From Artocarpus heterophyllus (lineage: Eukaryota > Streptophyta > Magnoliopsida > Rosales > Moraceae), in the NCBI GenBank assembly GCA_025403435.1, contig CM046341.1, forward strand, positions 13,477,219 to 13,541,218: a stretch of 64,000 bases of DNA. The letters run 5' to 3'. Shown piece after piece: positions 11,214-22,836 of this stretch; position 1 is the first letter of the stretch; the number at the start of each line of letters is the position of its first letter. The notes below the pieces were generated by a model. The model made no database searches. It saw only the letters and a program-made list of their open reading frames with translations, and was not told the DNA's origin. The position numbers and the translations under genes are program-made.

Positions 11214-11281
11214 GAGAGCATGGCCGAGCTGTATGGCGGGGGGGATTGCACATATCTTCAATTCAAATCTGGGTGTTGTCT
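11214..11281 (+). pseudogene. tRNA-Cys(GCA)-like pseudogene, copy 1
   Basis: Resembles plastid-type trnC: gcatggccgagc (acceptor and D arm), ggggattgcacat (anticodon arm, GCA in the loop) and ttcaaatctgggtgttgtct (T arm and acceptor). The variable loop is missing and the acceptor stem does not pair well, so it is not functional. Paralogues are at 30161 and 49987. A plastid origin is inferred from resemblance to the plastid gene as remembered. Confidence 0.45.
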
Positions 11282-11289
11282 AGTCCTTA

Positions 11290-12346
11290 AAAAAATCAAA
11301 ATACTTTTTTTGTTTTGCTGATATAACACCATTTTTTTTCCAATAGAAGCAAATAGAAGAAAAAAACTCTGGATACTTGTTTGATTCTAAATGTATTAAA
11401 ATGTTGTAAATACTTTCTCTAAGGTTTTAGAAAAGATTATAATCGTCAAAACAACTAATAAATGTTTCCTCGAAAAAAAAAACATAAATTTTAATTTGAT
11501 AGTCCTTTCACAACTAATGTAGTGTTTATTGACTAGATCTTGAATTAGATTGAATAGTCGGATAAATAATCTAATGAAATTATTAGTTACAGAAAGAACA
11601 GAAGATACTTATATGCTATACATATTAGTAGAAGTCTTTTGAGTACTCCGACATTCGCTCAATAGTTATTCGGTTGAATTGAATGGATGATTAGCTTTTA
11701 CTATAACTTAAGTTAAATATTCTTTTAGTGTATATACTTTTATTTATTTATATATTAGAGTTTTAGCTTAACTAAACTAAAGTACAAAAATAAATTTGAA
11801 CTTTTTTGATAATTTCGAGTCAGAAAAGTAATAGGACATCTTTAAGTAGTTCATAGTGACAATAAAAAATGGTAAGATTCTGATCAAATAAAACAAAAGG
11901 AAAAAATTGAAAAGAAATAAAATAGAAGTATACAATAGATAATGATCTAGTTTAATTCTATATTTTTGACTTAGTGAAATGTCGGATGATAAAAGAAAGG
12001 ATAGGACTTATTATCTTGACATTTTATAATATTCCTTTGATACTTGTGAGACTTTAAGAGTTATCTCTATGTATTTTGTTTATACTTAATGTTTTTTTAT
12101 TATACTAGGAATTCTTCTAGTATAATGTTTTGAACTTGGTCTAATTGGATTTGTTGGATTGTTTTATCAATGGTGGAAGATCAAAACCCTCTTTTGACTC
12201 AACTCTGGCAATTCTACTATTATTAGTGAACAATAATTGAATAATTCCTTCGTAGAGTTCGAGGACATACTTCACACAGATAAAGTAAGTCTTTTTTGGG
12301 TTTATTCTTTATATTTTTTCTTTCACTTGTATTATGAGGAAGAAGT
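11290..12346. other. Noncoding AT-rich block of unit 1
   Basis: No open frame, repeat terminus or RNA gene that I can support. It carries one hairpin-like ctaggaattcttctag near 12104. The block is shared by units 1, 2 and 3, with unit 3 most diverged. Confidence 0.45.
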
Positions 12347-15300
12347 TGTAACGACCCTAAGTATGTAGTCGTTACTTTTAATACTTAAACGTTACTTATT
12401 ATGATTTCTTAAATTTATTGAATACTTCTTTTGCTAATAATCTTACTTTTTAATTAAATCGTTCTTACATTTATTGCAACAAAAGTTATAACCTATTGTC
12501 TTAAACATATTAGTCATAGGATCATACAGATTGAGGCTCCATAGCTAAACCTTGGTCTCCAAAACATACATATATAATTTCAATTGTATTGTTTATACTT
12601 GATTAAAAAGTCATAATTAACAAAAATTAAATACAGAATAAAACATACACGTTATCCATTCATTATCTCCACTGATCTTCCACCATTGTGCCATGATCCA
12701 TTAGACGTTACTTACTTATAGCATGAATATACTTGGATGAGCTTTCACTCTGTAAGTAGGAACTATGTCTCGCAAAACATTTAAGAAGACATCTAGTAAA
12801 ACATGCATGTGCTTATTATGCTCATTTATAATCATATCTTATTAATCTGATGGGCCCGAGTATTCGTACTAGTTGTACGAGATCATCGAGAAATTAGGGT
12901 TTACAAGGTCCCCAACAATGCCATGATCTAAATTACTATACAAAAATATAAGCCTTCTCGTAGGTCGGGAGATTGGTACGACTCTTAAACCTAACTTAGT
13001 CTTATAGGTTTCACTAGACTTACAAGTGACTATGCAGTATGACATAATATCACATACTATAACATAAGGTATAAATATGCTTTTATAATTTTCATGAGAA
13101 CATGTAAAATATTTTTTTAGAAACTATTCATATTGTAGGCGAAATTTCTACTTACCTGATATCCAAAAATAGGACTGCTAGCTTGCTATGTTCCTATACA
13201 CTATTTTTAAATTATGTGGAAGAACACCCCTTGAGAGGATAAGATTAGTTTGTCTTATGCTATGTAATTTAGCATAATCGTAAAAAGAATTGTCATTGGA
13301 TTAGAACAATCATCTTATTTGTTACAATGATTAATTAGTTTAATCCCCATAATTTAGCTTTTCTTAATTGCCTTTAATTATCCATGCTATAGTTGATAAT
13401 TAATTAATTATCTTATCCGTTTCTTATCATTGTTGGGCTCATCGTTGTATAAAGACACATATCTAGTTACTATTCATTTTCATGAACCAAATATAGCCCA
13501 CTAAGTCTAGAAGTGTCTATGGTATCCTAATCGCTAGATTGTCAGAACTTTGATCTAAGAAATGGCTTTTGAACTAACGCAAATGTTGGGCTTGTATTTA
13601 GTGTTGTAATGTTGTAGGCCTAACTTATCATTCTTCTATACTTTCCATTTTAAATTCCGTTTGAAAAACTATTGAAGTTTGTTAAGAAAATCCATATTTT
13701 GTATAAGTGAGTTGTGTCAAAAATCATATTTTAAAATAAAGTCTGAATTTGATAAACTATAAACTATAGACTCTTATAGTTTTTCGAGTGTTACAATTCA
13801 TTTTTTGATTGTAAATTGCAATTCTGCCTCTAAATAGACGTTTTTTAAAAACTAGTAACAATAAATAATTTTTCGTTAATTTTAAATGTCACATATAAAT
13901 GTATGTTAGAGATAGTTTTCTTAAAAGTTAGTTTTCTTCAAAGTTTTCTCACGAAAGTTTCTTGTTTCAATGAAATTTAGAACTTTTGTGTTTTTTAAAA
14001 TTTCTTTTTCTATCTTCAACATATCTACTTTCGGTTGTTTTTCAAACTTTAACGATTTTATAATTTCTATAAAAGGTTTTGACAATTTTTATAAAATTTG
14101 TTTTAAAGTCCATTTTAGAGGTAGATCTTAAAAAATTTTCTTCACAAAAGTTTTTCATCTCATCGAGATCTAAAATTTTTGTGTTTTTAAAAATTGTAAT
14201 TTGGACTTTTCGAGGCTTATCTTCATCAAAAACAAAAATGGTTGTTTTGGAACAATGAACTATGTAGTTTTCTAAATATGCCTGCAATAGTATATTAGAG
14301 ACAAAATTTAAAAAAAAATTCTTCACAAAATTTCTTCGGCTCATCAAAATCTAAAACTTTGATGTTTTACGAGTTTTATAATTTGGCCTCGAAAAAGGCC
14401 CGTTTCTATCAAAAACAGTGGCTTCTTATTGTTTACATAGTTTTGGGTAGTTTTCGAAAATAGTCTGAAACCTTATCTTAGAGTCAGAACAATGAAAATC
14501 CTTGGTCATAGAGATTTATTTAGAACGTTGAGATCCAAAAGCTTCATGCTTGAGAAAATTCTGAAATCAACCTCTAAAGGATTTGTTTCTACACCAAAAA
14601 TAAGTAGAAAATTTTGAGCTTAAGCCACTACCTAGTCCTAAACATGTTCACATCTAATCTTGCATACACTAAACCATAACAACTTAAACTTATAAAAACC
14701 ATAACAAATACACAAACAGGAACTTATTTATGCTATAATCACTAATAACTACAAAATATACCAAGCTTAATTAAAAGGGAGAATGAGGTTAGTTTTATGC
14801 CCTTGAAGAACAATCCTTAAAAGAATCTTCTAGTCCTTTTTTTTTTCTTTCTTTTGGCTAGTATTCTGAGAACGCGGGGATGGAAAAATTTTTGAGAGAG
14901 AAAGAGAGAGAGGCTACAGGAACTGGTTTTGGTTCTTGAGGGATTGCAAGAGAAAAGCCAAAAAAAAAAAAAACAATACAATCTTGAAATAAAGGATTAC
15001 ATATAGACAAATGACTAAGTGATCTTAGTTTCTTAACCAAGTTTTATTAAGCCTCTAATCAACTCTTTGGGGTCAATTTTTTTATTAATTAGGCTCTAAT
15101 GGTAGCGCCGCAATGAGGGAGAAAAGGTAGAGGGAAAAATCTCATTATTACCTCAAGGCCACTCATCAAATTAAATACCAATCCAAGTCATTTCCTAGTC
15201 CTGGTTCTTATCTCTTAACAATCTTTAAAAAATTCTTTAAAATAGATATTTCCTATACTGGCTAGAGATGACTACTTAGTTGATAGCGGATTTTGTTTCG

Positions 15301-15752
15301 CTACATGTCCTCTATTATTGTTTCTTCACGGTCCAAAACTAATCTCCAAATAAATTGATACCAATATTAATTCTTAAGCATGTTAAAATTGGACTGTTTT
15401 AAATCTTAAAATTATTTGTAGACTAAATAAAACCTAAACTTGATTTTTCATGCAGTTTCTCTCGAGAATGACATAGTCTTTGACAGTGTTGATTCCTAAG
15501 CTCGAATAGTAATTTTACCGAAAAATGCTACTCATAGAACTCCGATTATTAACTAATAGGCAATTAAGGATTTGATATATGTTAAAGTGTTTCTTGGTAT
15601 ACTGCTAATGGCGTATAATACTTGAAAATCCTTATAACTCTAATTCTTAAGATATTTGCATATTGAAATTTCTTTCGTCTTTGATCGCGGTGAAAATTGT
15701 CAACTGAATTATTTGATTATAAAAGTTAATAAATTTCAACTTTAATATTTAC
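12347..15752 (-). mobile_element. LTR-like element, minus orientation, unit 1 copy
   Basis: On the minus strand this has the same order of landmarks as the nested LTR at 4566-8537: CT-rich leader (14880-14930), diverged internal repeats (13900-14620), the ggtaagtagaaatttcgcctacaatatg motif (about 13150) and gagtgaaagctcat (about 12745). It ends in agggtcgttaca at 12347. The 5' end near 15752 is uncertain and I find no matching target duplication, so the ends are approximate. No gag or pol is visible. Copies are at 31282-34711 and 58341-62120. Confidence 0.55.
13900..14620. repeat. Diverged tandem repeat of about 180 bp
   Basis: The phrase ttcttcacaaaa-n-tcatctcatc-n-gatctaaaattt-n-gtgttttt recurs near 13936, 14139, 14320 and 14490 with heavy divergence. 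It lies inside the minus-oriented LTR-like element. Confidence 0.5.
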
Positions 15753-17300
15753 GGTAACACCCGCCTATTTTATGTAACGAATAATGTTATATTAAAGATG
15801 ATGTTAAGCATTATATTCCATAATGATTTATGATAATATTGTCACTAACTATTTATTCTAAGTGTTATGACAGGTGACGGTCACGTAGAATTGATGTGCT
15901 CAAGTGTTCATGTTATTATTATTGTATGTTTTATGATGATTCAATAATGATTTAAATGTTATGATGTATTCTATTATACAAGGACAATTCGGTAGGCCGA
16001 ATTGTCTCTCAAGAATCGGTAGGCCGATGGAAATCATCGGCAGGCCGAACTTTGTGGAATCAGTAGGCCGAAGTGAGGAATCAGCTGGCCAATGACAGCT
16101 GGCGAGTAGTTAGCAGAAGTCTCTCCAAATTTGTGATTGAGATAATTAAGATGATTAGATGGTTTAATGTGATTGATTGGCATATTTATGGATTAATTTC
16201 CTCATTTAAGGAAATAAAATAATTAACATTTGAGTGATTGAATGTAATTGATATGGTTTCCCTTTTTGAAGAGTTGAAATATGGTAAGATGAGATAAAAT
16301 GTTGACTTTCCCCTTATCTCTCTCCATTTCCCCACGATTTTAGTCAGAAATTTCTGATAATAATGGAAAAGACAAGCCTACTTTTTGTGCGTTACTCTCA
16401 TTTTCTTCTTTCACGATAATCTTTCTCTCTCTCTATTTTTCGTAGATGTTCCCTCTCTCTCTTTCTCCTCTTCACGTTTTCTTCCTTGTCACCCTCTCAA
16501 ATTTCCCTGCTATTATTTGTAAGAAATATTGAAATTTCTTTGGTTGAATTTGAAGGAGTTTGTGAAGAAATTTGTTTAAGGTAAGAACTCTCTTCTTCTT
16601 TTTTTCGGTGATTCTGAAATGCATTTCTCCTCCTTAATCTAACTGCCATAACTATGTCTAGGTATTTTCTTTTGCTCTGAAATTTTAATATGTTGTTCAT
16701 GGATGTGTTATGTGATGATTCTCCAAATTTCACCTTAATTGGATTTTTTCTATGTTAAGATATGAATTTTCTTCTCTTTGCACCTCATAATGAAATATTG
16801 TTGTTTGTAAGTATGCATGAAAAACATAGGTGTTATTCATGATGAAAATGAATGTTATTTTGCACGAAATTTGGCAAATATATTTATGTATATGTCAATG
16901 TATGAAATGGAAAGTCTCATGATAATATGACTAATATATTATGTGATATGAAATTTTTATTGAAGCTAGGTTGTAGACTGTTATATCGATAAATTGTTGA
17001 ACTTTTATTGTGAGATGTGTTTGTGTGATTTAATGAATTTATTTGATGATAAAATATTTTTGTGGTTCTGTAATTATATGTTAAGTAGTTGTTTTATGAA
17101 TTTTAGGGTCTTCATAATTTTATTTTAATTATGGGAATATGATGATTGCTTATAACTCACTGCATGAATTGATTATGATTATTTTGTCTTTGAGTTCAAA
17201 CACACATTTTGAAATGTATGGAATTTTTTTAAAGCCAATTTTTGGATAAGTACAAATCAATTTTGTTTTGAATTTTTTTTTGTAGTTGTCCAAATATTGG
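15753..17300 (+). mobile_element. LTR-like fragment starting at the A/B junction, unit 1
   Basis: Begins ggtaacacccgcc here and tgtagcacccgcc in unit 2, close to the TGTAACACCCG start of other LTRs. It contains GGCCGAA palindromes (15985-16100), then a CT-rich tract (16380-16470) and a splice-donor-like aggtaagaact. No 3' terminus or target duplication is identified. It is absent from unit 3. Confidence 0.4.
15985..16100. repeat. GGCCGAA palindrome array, unit 1
   Basis: About five degenerate units of ttcggtaggccgaa (arms TTCGG and CCGAA) at roughly 20-25 base spacing. The motif is the same as in the chromovirus LTRs at 21535, 40875 and 47753. Confidence 0.75.
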
Positions 17301-17479
17301 ATTGTAAGTGAACGAAATACACTGTTGAATTATCCTTGACATCTGGCATATCGCCTATACGTGCCCCACGAAAGAGAAGAAGTTATACTTTCTGTAGTGT
17401 AGAGACTGAGAAAGTTATTGCCAATGCCAATCAAATACTAGCATTGTAAACAGCTTTATAGTGAGATTTTTCTTATTGG

Positions 17480-17690
17480 CTGATTGCCATCGTGGTTAGA
17501 ACCATTAATTTGAACCAACAAACAGTGTAAAGTTCTCAACAACTATAATAAAAAATAAAAAGTTGTTACAATGTAAAACTCTTATATGCTATAGCTTTCT
17601 TTTTTGAGGAGAACATGTTACAGTTTTCAAAAAAATATTTTAAATTTCAACTGCTCTCTCAAACACCCTAATAGCCTCCATTTTGAACTA
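17480..17690. mobile_element. MITE-like remnant in B segment, unit 1
   Basis: Has ggttagaacc and gtgtaaagttct near the left, tacaatgtaaaactcttatatgctatag in the middle and caaacacccta at the right, matching the style of the other MITE-like repeats. The left terminus is not clear. A copy is at 36440-36650. Confidence 0.35.
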
Positions 17691-17722
17691 TCAAACACAT
17701 TTTAGTGTTTGATTGTTGATAG

Positions 17723-17925
17723 CCAAGATCAACTGAAACGAGAATTGATATCAACATTGTAGAAAGAGTTCAAAACATCCAAGAAGATTTGATGTTGCCC
17801 ACATACTTCTTGATTCAAGGAAAAAAAAAAAAACTAATAAGAAAGATCTAAAGGTGCATGAACACTTTTTCAATCGAGAATTAATTGCTCTTGCTCTTGA
17901 ATTATGTGGACAACAAAAGCTTTAA
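17723..17925 (+). pseudogene. Unrecognised coding relic, frameshifted by a poly(A) run
   Basis: Counterpart of 36678-36878. It carries two protein-like stretches, NIVERVQNIQEDLMLPTYF and VHEHFFNRELIALALELCG, in different frames. They are separated by 13 consecutive A, where unit 2 has 11. The two-base difference breaks the frame that is continuous in unit 2. It ends at TAA 17923-17925. I do not recognise the family and the stretch is short, so it may be coincidence. Confidence 0.2.
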
Positions 17926-18108
17926 ATGATGATTTCGAGCTCGCCTATCAATATAATCAATTCCCAAATTTTAATGCTTCATAATTATATTAGTTTTAGC
18001 TAAGTTACTTTTATTACACCTATCTAACTATTTCTTTATTCTTGAGCACCATTAATTTTTTAATATGTAGTTAATTTATGATATAGGCTTGAATATAATT
18101 TGACAAGT

Positions 18109-18157
18109 GAGGGCTGTTTAGTTGGTTGTAAATCCGGTTTGAGTCACGCTTAGTCCT
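18109..18157 (+). pseudogene. tRNA-like or SINE-like fragment, copy 2
   Basis: Paralogue of 1457-1505 with box A-like and box B-like motifs. Here box B reads ggtttgagtca, a C-to-T change, and the terminal gccct is gtcct, so it is more degraded than copies 1 and 3. Confidence 0.3.
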
Positions 18158-18159
18158 AC

Positions 18160-20330
18160 TCAAAAGTGTGGCATTCCCCCTCCCCTTGTATAAAAAAATA
18201 TATAATTTAATTTTTTTGATACCAGCTAAAATAACTTTGATATCTTATTTACCAAAATCTGAGAAATAATATCCCATTTCCATAAAACTTTGGTTTTTAT
18301 ATCTACGATTATTGTTCTCAAATACGTATGAATATATCACCAAGATAATTACATTATTATTCTCACCCATTTACAAGTCCCAGGACATATACATGAATAT
18401 GAGTTTAAAAAATATAGTCGGGATTAACGTTAATCTACATATGGTTATCATTCATAGAAATTAATTCTTCCCATGAATTTACTATATTGTTTGAATTGAT
18501 CTATCATGTATCATGTCCAATTTATTATATTTCAAATACACACGTGTTTCTAGTTCATTAATCACCACTACAATAATCTACCTAATGGAAAAGACAATCC
18601 CAAAGAAAAAAAGAGAGAGAAAGAATGAAACGGACAACACCATAATATGGAGAAAAAAAACAACCGAAAATATACGTAAAATTTTACAAAAGCAACCACA
18701 TAAAGCGCATATATTTTTATTATTAAGGATTTTCAAGAGAAGCGAAATAGAACATTGTATTGGATGTGACTGATTCGGTAAAAATACCGTTGGTTTTTAA
18801 GTTTAGGCATCAAAATTGTCAATAAAAATAAATCCAGGAACAAAGCGACCTAAAGATTGTTTAAAGACAAAAGGATACAAAGATAGTTATTGAGGAATTA
18901 AGGGTACCAAAAGCTTTTCTTTTTTATTATATGAGATTAACAATTTCATGAATTTAGGGTGTTATGGTTGTGGTTCCAACCATATAGTTTTAATCACAAA
19001 TTGTGTAAAATTCTTATATGCTATAGTGTGTTGTTGTAATTTTTAGATTGTTTGGCATGTTAATTAAAACCAAAACTTTTGGTTCAAACACTGCAGTATG
19101 TAAAAGTATTACACTGTAATTTTTTTTGTTTACTTTATACTGTAACATGTAAGAGTTTTATATTGTTTTTGGATCAAACCATTTGTTATACTAACTCTTC
19201 TCCTGAACACCGCAACAATATCCGAATTTCAATCACAGAGATCCTACAAAAAAACTTTTTAAAATAGCATTTGCAATTTTTCCCACGTGCTAATCTCGAA
19301 CTAATACTTTAATCAACTAGATGAAATTAATTAGGGGGAATTTTTGCTTTATTTTGATATTCATATAAAGCCATCCTTAAGGAATTGTAGTAGTTTTCAT
19401 GATATTTTAGAAAGTTTAGCATTTTAAACTTACTATATTGTTTGATTTGATTTGATTTACAAGAATACAGGCACAAACTAATTCATACCACACAAAGCAC
19501 AAGATCGTAGTAAGAATGATCCAATCGACTTCAGTTGTAAGCAACAATATTAACGAATACTATCAAGTGAAATAATGGAATAAAGCAAAAGCTTTGTTGA
19601 AACAAAACGTTGTCGTTTTCAAAAAATTTCCTTTGATGAAACGCCAAAGTGCTTAAAGCTTCATCACTAACCAATTACTTTTTATTCGGTACTTTTACTG
19701 TAGTTGATTATAAATTTATAATTCTTTATGTTGTTGCTATCGTTAGTGTTTAAGGGTATTATAATCAAGATTCTTTTGTCAGACACTAGTTTCGTTTGTT
19801 TTCTGCCTGTTTTGAAAATGGTGACAGGTGAATTTGGGATTAGTGCAAGATTAAGAAAAAAAAGAAGACAATGCACGTGCTTCTTCACGTGTGGATGAAA
19901 CCTCGAGACCAACCTCCGTCCACGTTGTTGGCAATGTATCCTAGGCGACATTTGTGCACTATTTTCAATAAAAAACGTAATTTGAAAGCGATTTTAAATC
20001 TATATAATTTAAACGATAATTTTAAATTAAAATTTATAAAAAAAAAACTTAATAAATTTTTAGGCAAAACAAATGGTTGGATAGTTTAAATATGTGATTT
20101 TAAATTGATGTTAGAAAAAAAAACAACTTAACAAATTTTTCGACGTTGGATGGTTTAAATACGAGACTAGAGTTTCAAAAAGTTTTTGGCGCAAATCACA
20201 GGCTATCCCAGCTCTATGTTCTCTCACATATACAATATGCTTTTAACTTTATTTTAATTTTACAACAATTTCTGGAGGCATCAGTAAAATGAGTGCATAT
20301 CAAGATTATGGACCTATGCGTCTTTATTGA
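18160..20330. other. Noncoding left block of unit 2
   Basis: Paralogue of 1510-3750. Short open frames here are the same as those in units 1 and 3 because of recent duplication, not because of selection that can be shown. No gene is supported. Confidence 0.5.
19874..19891. promoter_or_regulatory. Two G-boxes 6 bp apart, unit 2
   Basis: CACGTG at 19874-19879 and 19886-19891 with cttctt between, as in units 1 and 3. Confidence 0.25.
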
Positions 20331-20467
20331 ATCCAAGCTCCATAGAAAGAGGATAAAAGCTCAGATTGAGGAAGAAACTAGGCTTTGATGACAAAGAGCC
20401 AATATAGGGGAAATGGAGTTGGCGTTGGCTGGAAGAGTCCAAGATTATGGGAAGGCTTTGGCGCTAG
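20331..20467 (+). pseudogene. Unrecognised coding relic, broken in unit 2
   Basis: Paralogue of 3754-3888. Relative to unit 1 it has TAG in place of a Trp codon (ccatag), an extra A in gaggataaaag, an extra A in gaagaaactagg, and TAG in place of a Gln codon (ccaatatag). Unit 3 has the same four changes. Confidence 0.25.
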
Positions 20468-20684
20468 GCAAGCATAGTTTCAAGGAAAAAAAAAAAATCA
20501 AGTGACCAATGGGTGGTGTTTTAGTAAATAGCTAACGAGAAGATCAAGGCATTGGGTTAAAAGCGTGTTTAATAGAACCGTTTGAATTCAAAAAATGAAT
20601 TCACACTGTAGCATGTTGTAATATACTTTTATTTTACACCGTAATATCTAAGAGCTTTACATTATAAATAATTCAAACTCATAA

Positions 20685-22836
20685 TGTAACGTCCCGAAAT
20701 TTATTTAATATTAATGTAATGTAAATGATGAATTAGTGTGCCATAATTAAAGTTTTAACTTTAATTAGATTATTTGGTTGGATTTTTAGTTTTTGGTTGT
20801 TTTGTTAAATTGATGTGTTCAAAAGATTTCTTATTGATTTAAAATGATGTTTTGAGTTTTAAAACACAACAATTTGTAAAATGTTAAAAATACTTCGTTT
20901 TACAAAACCGTGGGCGGCACATGGTTTTCGCACAGTAAAACCGCCCACCGATTTTCTCTATTTATTTCTCTTTCTTCCCTCTCTCTCCTCACTTCCACGC
21001 CAATCTCTCTCTCTTCCTCTTGATATCTCTCGGCAGCCTCTCTCTCTCAATCTCTCTCTAAAAATTTTGAAACCACATTCGAATCCAAGCTTCGGAACAG
21101 CAAGGAGGAAGCTCGGGGACGTGATTCGGCGACCGAGAACGCGGATTGAAGCTTCGATTCGAGGTTAGATTCGAAATTTCTAAACTTTTTACAAAATTTT
21201 CGATTTTGTGTGTTTTTGAAATCTAAGTTTGTTTTAGCTTAGAAAACCGTGGATTTGTGTTAAATGAGCTTAGAACAACTAGAATCTAAACCTAGATTGA
21301 AGAAAAACGGATTGGATTCAAGATTTTCATTTTTCTCCTCTTTTTTTCATTTTCGGATTTTTGAGGATTTCGAGTTCAAATGTTGTTTAAATGATTCCAA
21401 ACATGTTTTAGAATGTTTTTCTTTCAACTATGATTATTTTTCATGCCTGGGAATTGAGAAAAACAGGTTGGAATTCAGATTTGGATTTTGGGGATCGAGA
21501 AACCCATGGCTGGGATTTCTGGATCTTCCCAGTTCGGCAGGCCGAAGTTCATGTTCGGCAGACCGAAGTGATGATCGGCAGGCCGGTGTTCTTCCGACCG
21601 GCAGGCCGAATCTGGGGAAATGTTCGACAGGCCGAACTTTGCTTCCGGCAGGCCGAACTGTACAGTTCGGCAGGCCGAAGCAGGGCGTCCGGCAGGCCGA
21701 CCGAGGCATGGAAAATTTTGTGATTTTTACCCGATTTCATTGTTTTGAACCCTGATTTAAATCCCAACCTTATAGGATGATTTTAATGATACAAATGGCA
21801 CACTAGGACATCATGAAATGATTTAGTAACATAGAATGTTTCGAACTAGATATTGATCGACTTAGTTTGTATCTAGGATTGTTCGTGGTTCCGTGGAGCT
21901 AACGTATAGCGGACCGGGATTACGGTGTGGGGTACCGGCACGAGTACTGAGGTAGGACTTCTATCCTATTTCTTTGGTAGCCTGGTTTTGAAATGATTTG
22001 GCTTTGAAAAGGATTTCTATCAAAATGTTTTCAACGGTTGTTTGAAAATGGTTTTATCGGTTATATTTTTATATACCGTGACATGAAATGAATTTCATAA
22101 TGAATGTAATTGACAACACTCGGTAATTGGGTTTTGAATGATAATGATAGTAAACACATGGGCATGATGCCATATCAGAGATCGGGTCGTGATCGACCTT
22201 GGGGGCAGGTCCCGAAACCCAGCTGGGCCACTACGGTGGTGATATCATGGTTTGCCTAGGTAAAAGTAAACTGGTGTTTTGATTTGACGAGTAGACTGTT
22301 CTGTGTCAGAACGGTTCTACTCAATTTATTTATTTATTTATTCAAGTTTCTTCTTGCATAACTCCTGATAATGCTATGTTTCTTTGCATTAAATTATTTT
22401 ATAAAACTTAGTCCTACTGAGCCTTTCGCTCACGTTTTATCTGTTTTAAATCCCCCCCTTCTAGGTGGTTTCCCATTTAGGTTTGGAGAAGATTCTTCGG
22501 ACCGAACTCAGGAGCAATAGGAGAATTTATTTACATTCTGTAATTATTAATTAAGGCATGTAAGACTTAACTTTATTTGTACTTGGACTGTAATTGTATT
22601 TGTGATATTGTCAGATCCATGTGTGTGCACAAGTTGTGGGTTGTGGAACCCATATTCGCGGTTTTTATTCAATTATTGTTATTTGTTTAATGATTTTAAA
22701 TTCTTTAACAAATGTGGTGGAAAAATCTCTTTATTTCTTGCTTAATTGGATTTTTAAACCCTTAATTTCAATTAAACTCTCTTTTAATTAATCTAAATAT
22801 TCCGCCACGTCACCTCCCGTACTCCGGGGCGTGACA
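20685..22836 (+). mobile_element. Solo LTR of the Ty3/gypsy chromovirus family, 2152 bp
   Basis: Starts tgtaacgtcccgaaat and ends ccggggcgtgaca, exactly as the LTRs of the full element at 40057-49066. It is flanked by a perfect 5-bp target duplication, cataa (20680-20684 and 22837-22841). Unit 1 has the empty site with one cataa at about 4100. With no internal region, it is a solo LTR formed by LTR-LTR recombination. It carries the CT-rich leader, eight GGCCGAA palindromes (21535-21712) and the cctactgagcctttcgctcac motif near 22410. Open frames of 95-163 codons inside it recur in the other LTR copies and are not genes. Confidence 0.95.
21535..21712. repeat. TTCGGC-AG-GCCGAA palindrome array, solo LTR
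   Basis: Eight units, several of them perfect TTCGGC/GCCGAA inverted repeats around AG. Between two of them, at about 21652-21671, gccgaactgt joins acagttcggc to make a perfect 20-bp palindrome. The array is strikingly GC-rich against an AT-rich background. Confidence 0.9.

Larger units (their letters stand above)
1363..18014. repeat. Tandem segmental duplication, unit 1
   Basis: This is the first copy of a direct tandem repeat. It starts at tacacctatctaac, which recurs at 18015 and 36968. It is 16.65 kb long, shorter than unit 2 mainly because it lacks the 2.15-kb solo LTR present at 20685 and has lost about 200 bases around 4193. By eye it is nearly identical to unit 2 along its whole length. 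It has two parts: A (1363-15752), shared with all units, and B (15753-18014), shared only with unit 2. The A-to-B junction is probably the original tandem duplication breakpoint, because unit 3 leaves A at the same point and enters unrelated sequence. Confidence 0.95.

Noticed and set aside
15985..16100. CRISPR-like spaced palindromic repeats
   Set aside because: Spacers are too short and variable, the repeats lie inside eukaryotic LTRs, and no cas genes are present.
18513..18773. 86-aa frame identical at 37469
   Set aside because: Identity follows from recent duplication; the frame is broken in unit 1 and is Lys/Arg low-complexity.
21264..21755. 163-aa open frame, repeated at 40607 and 47485
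   Set aside because: It lies wholly inside LTRs across the leader and palindrome array. It recurs because the LTR recurs, and has no domain.
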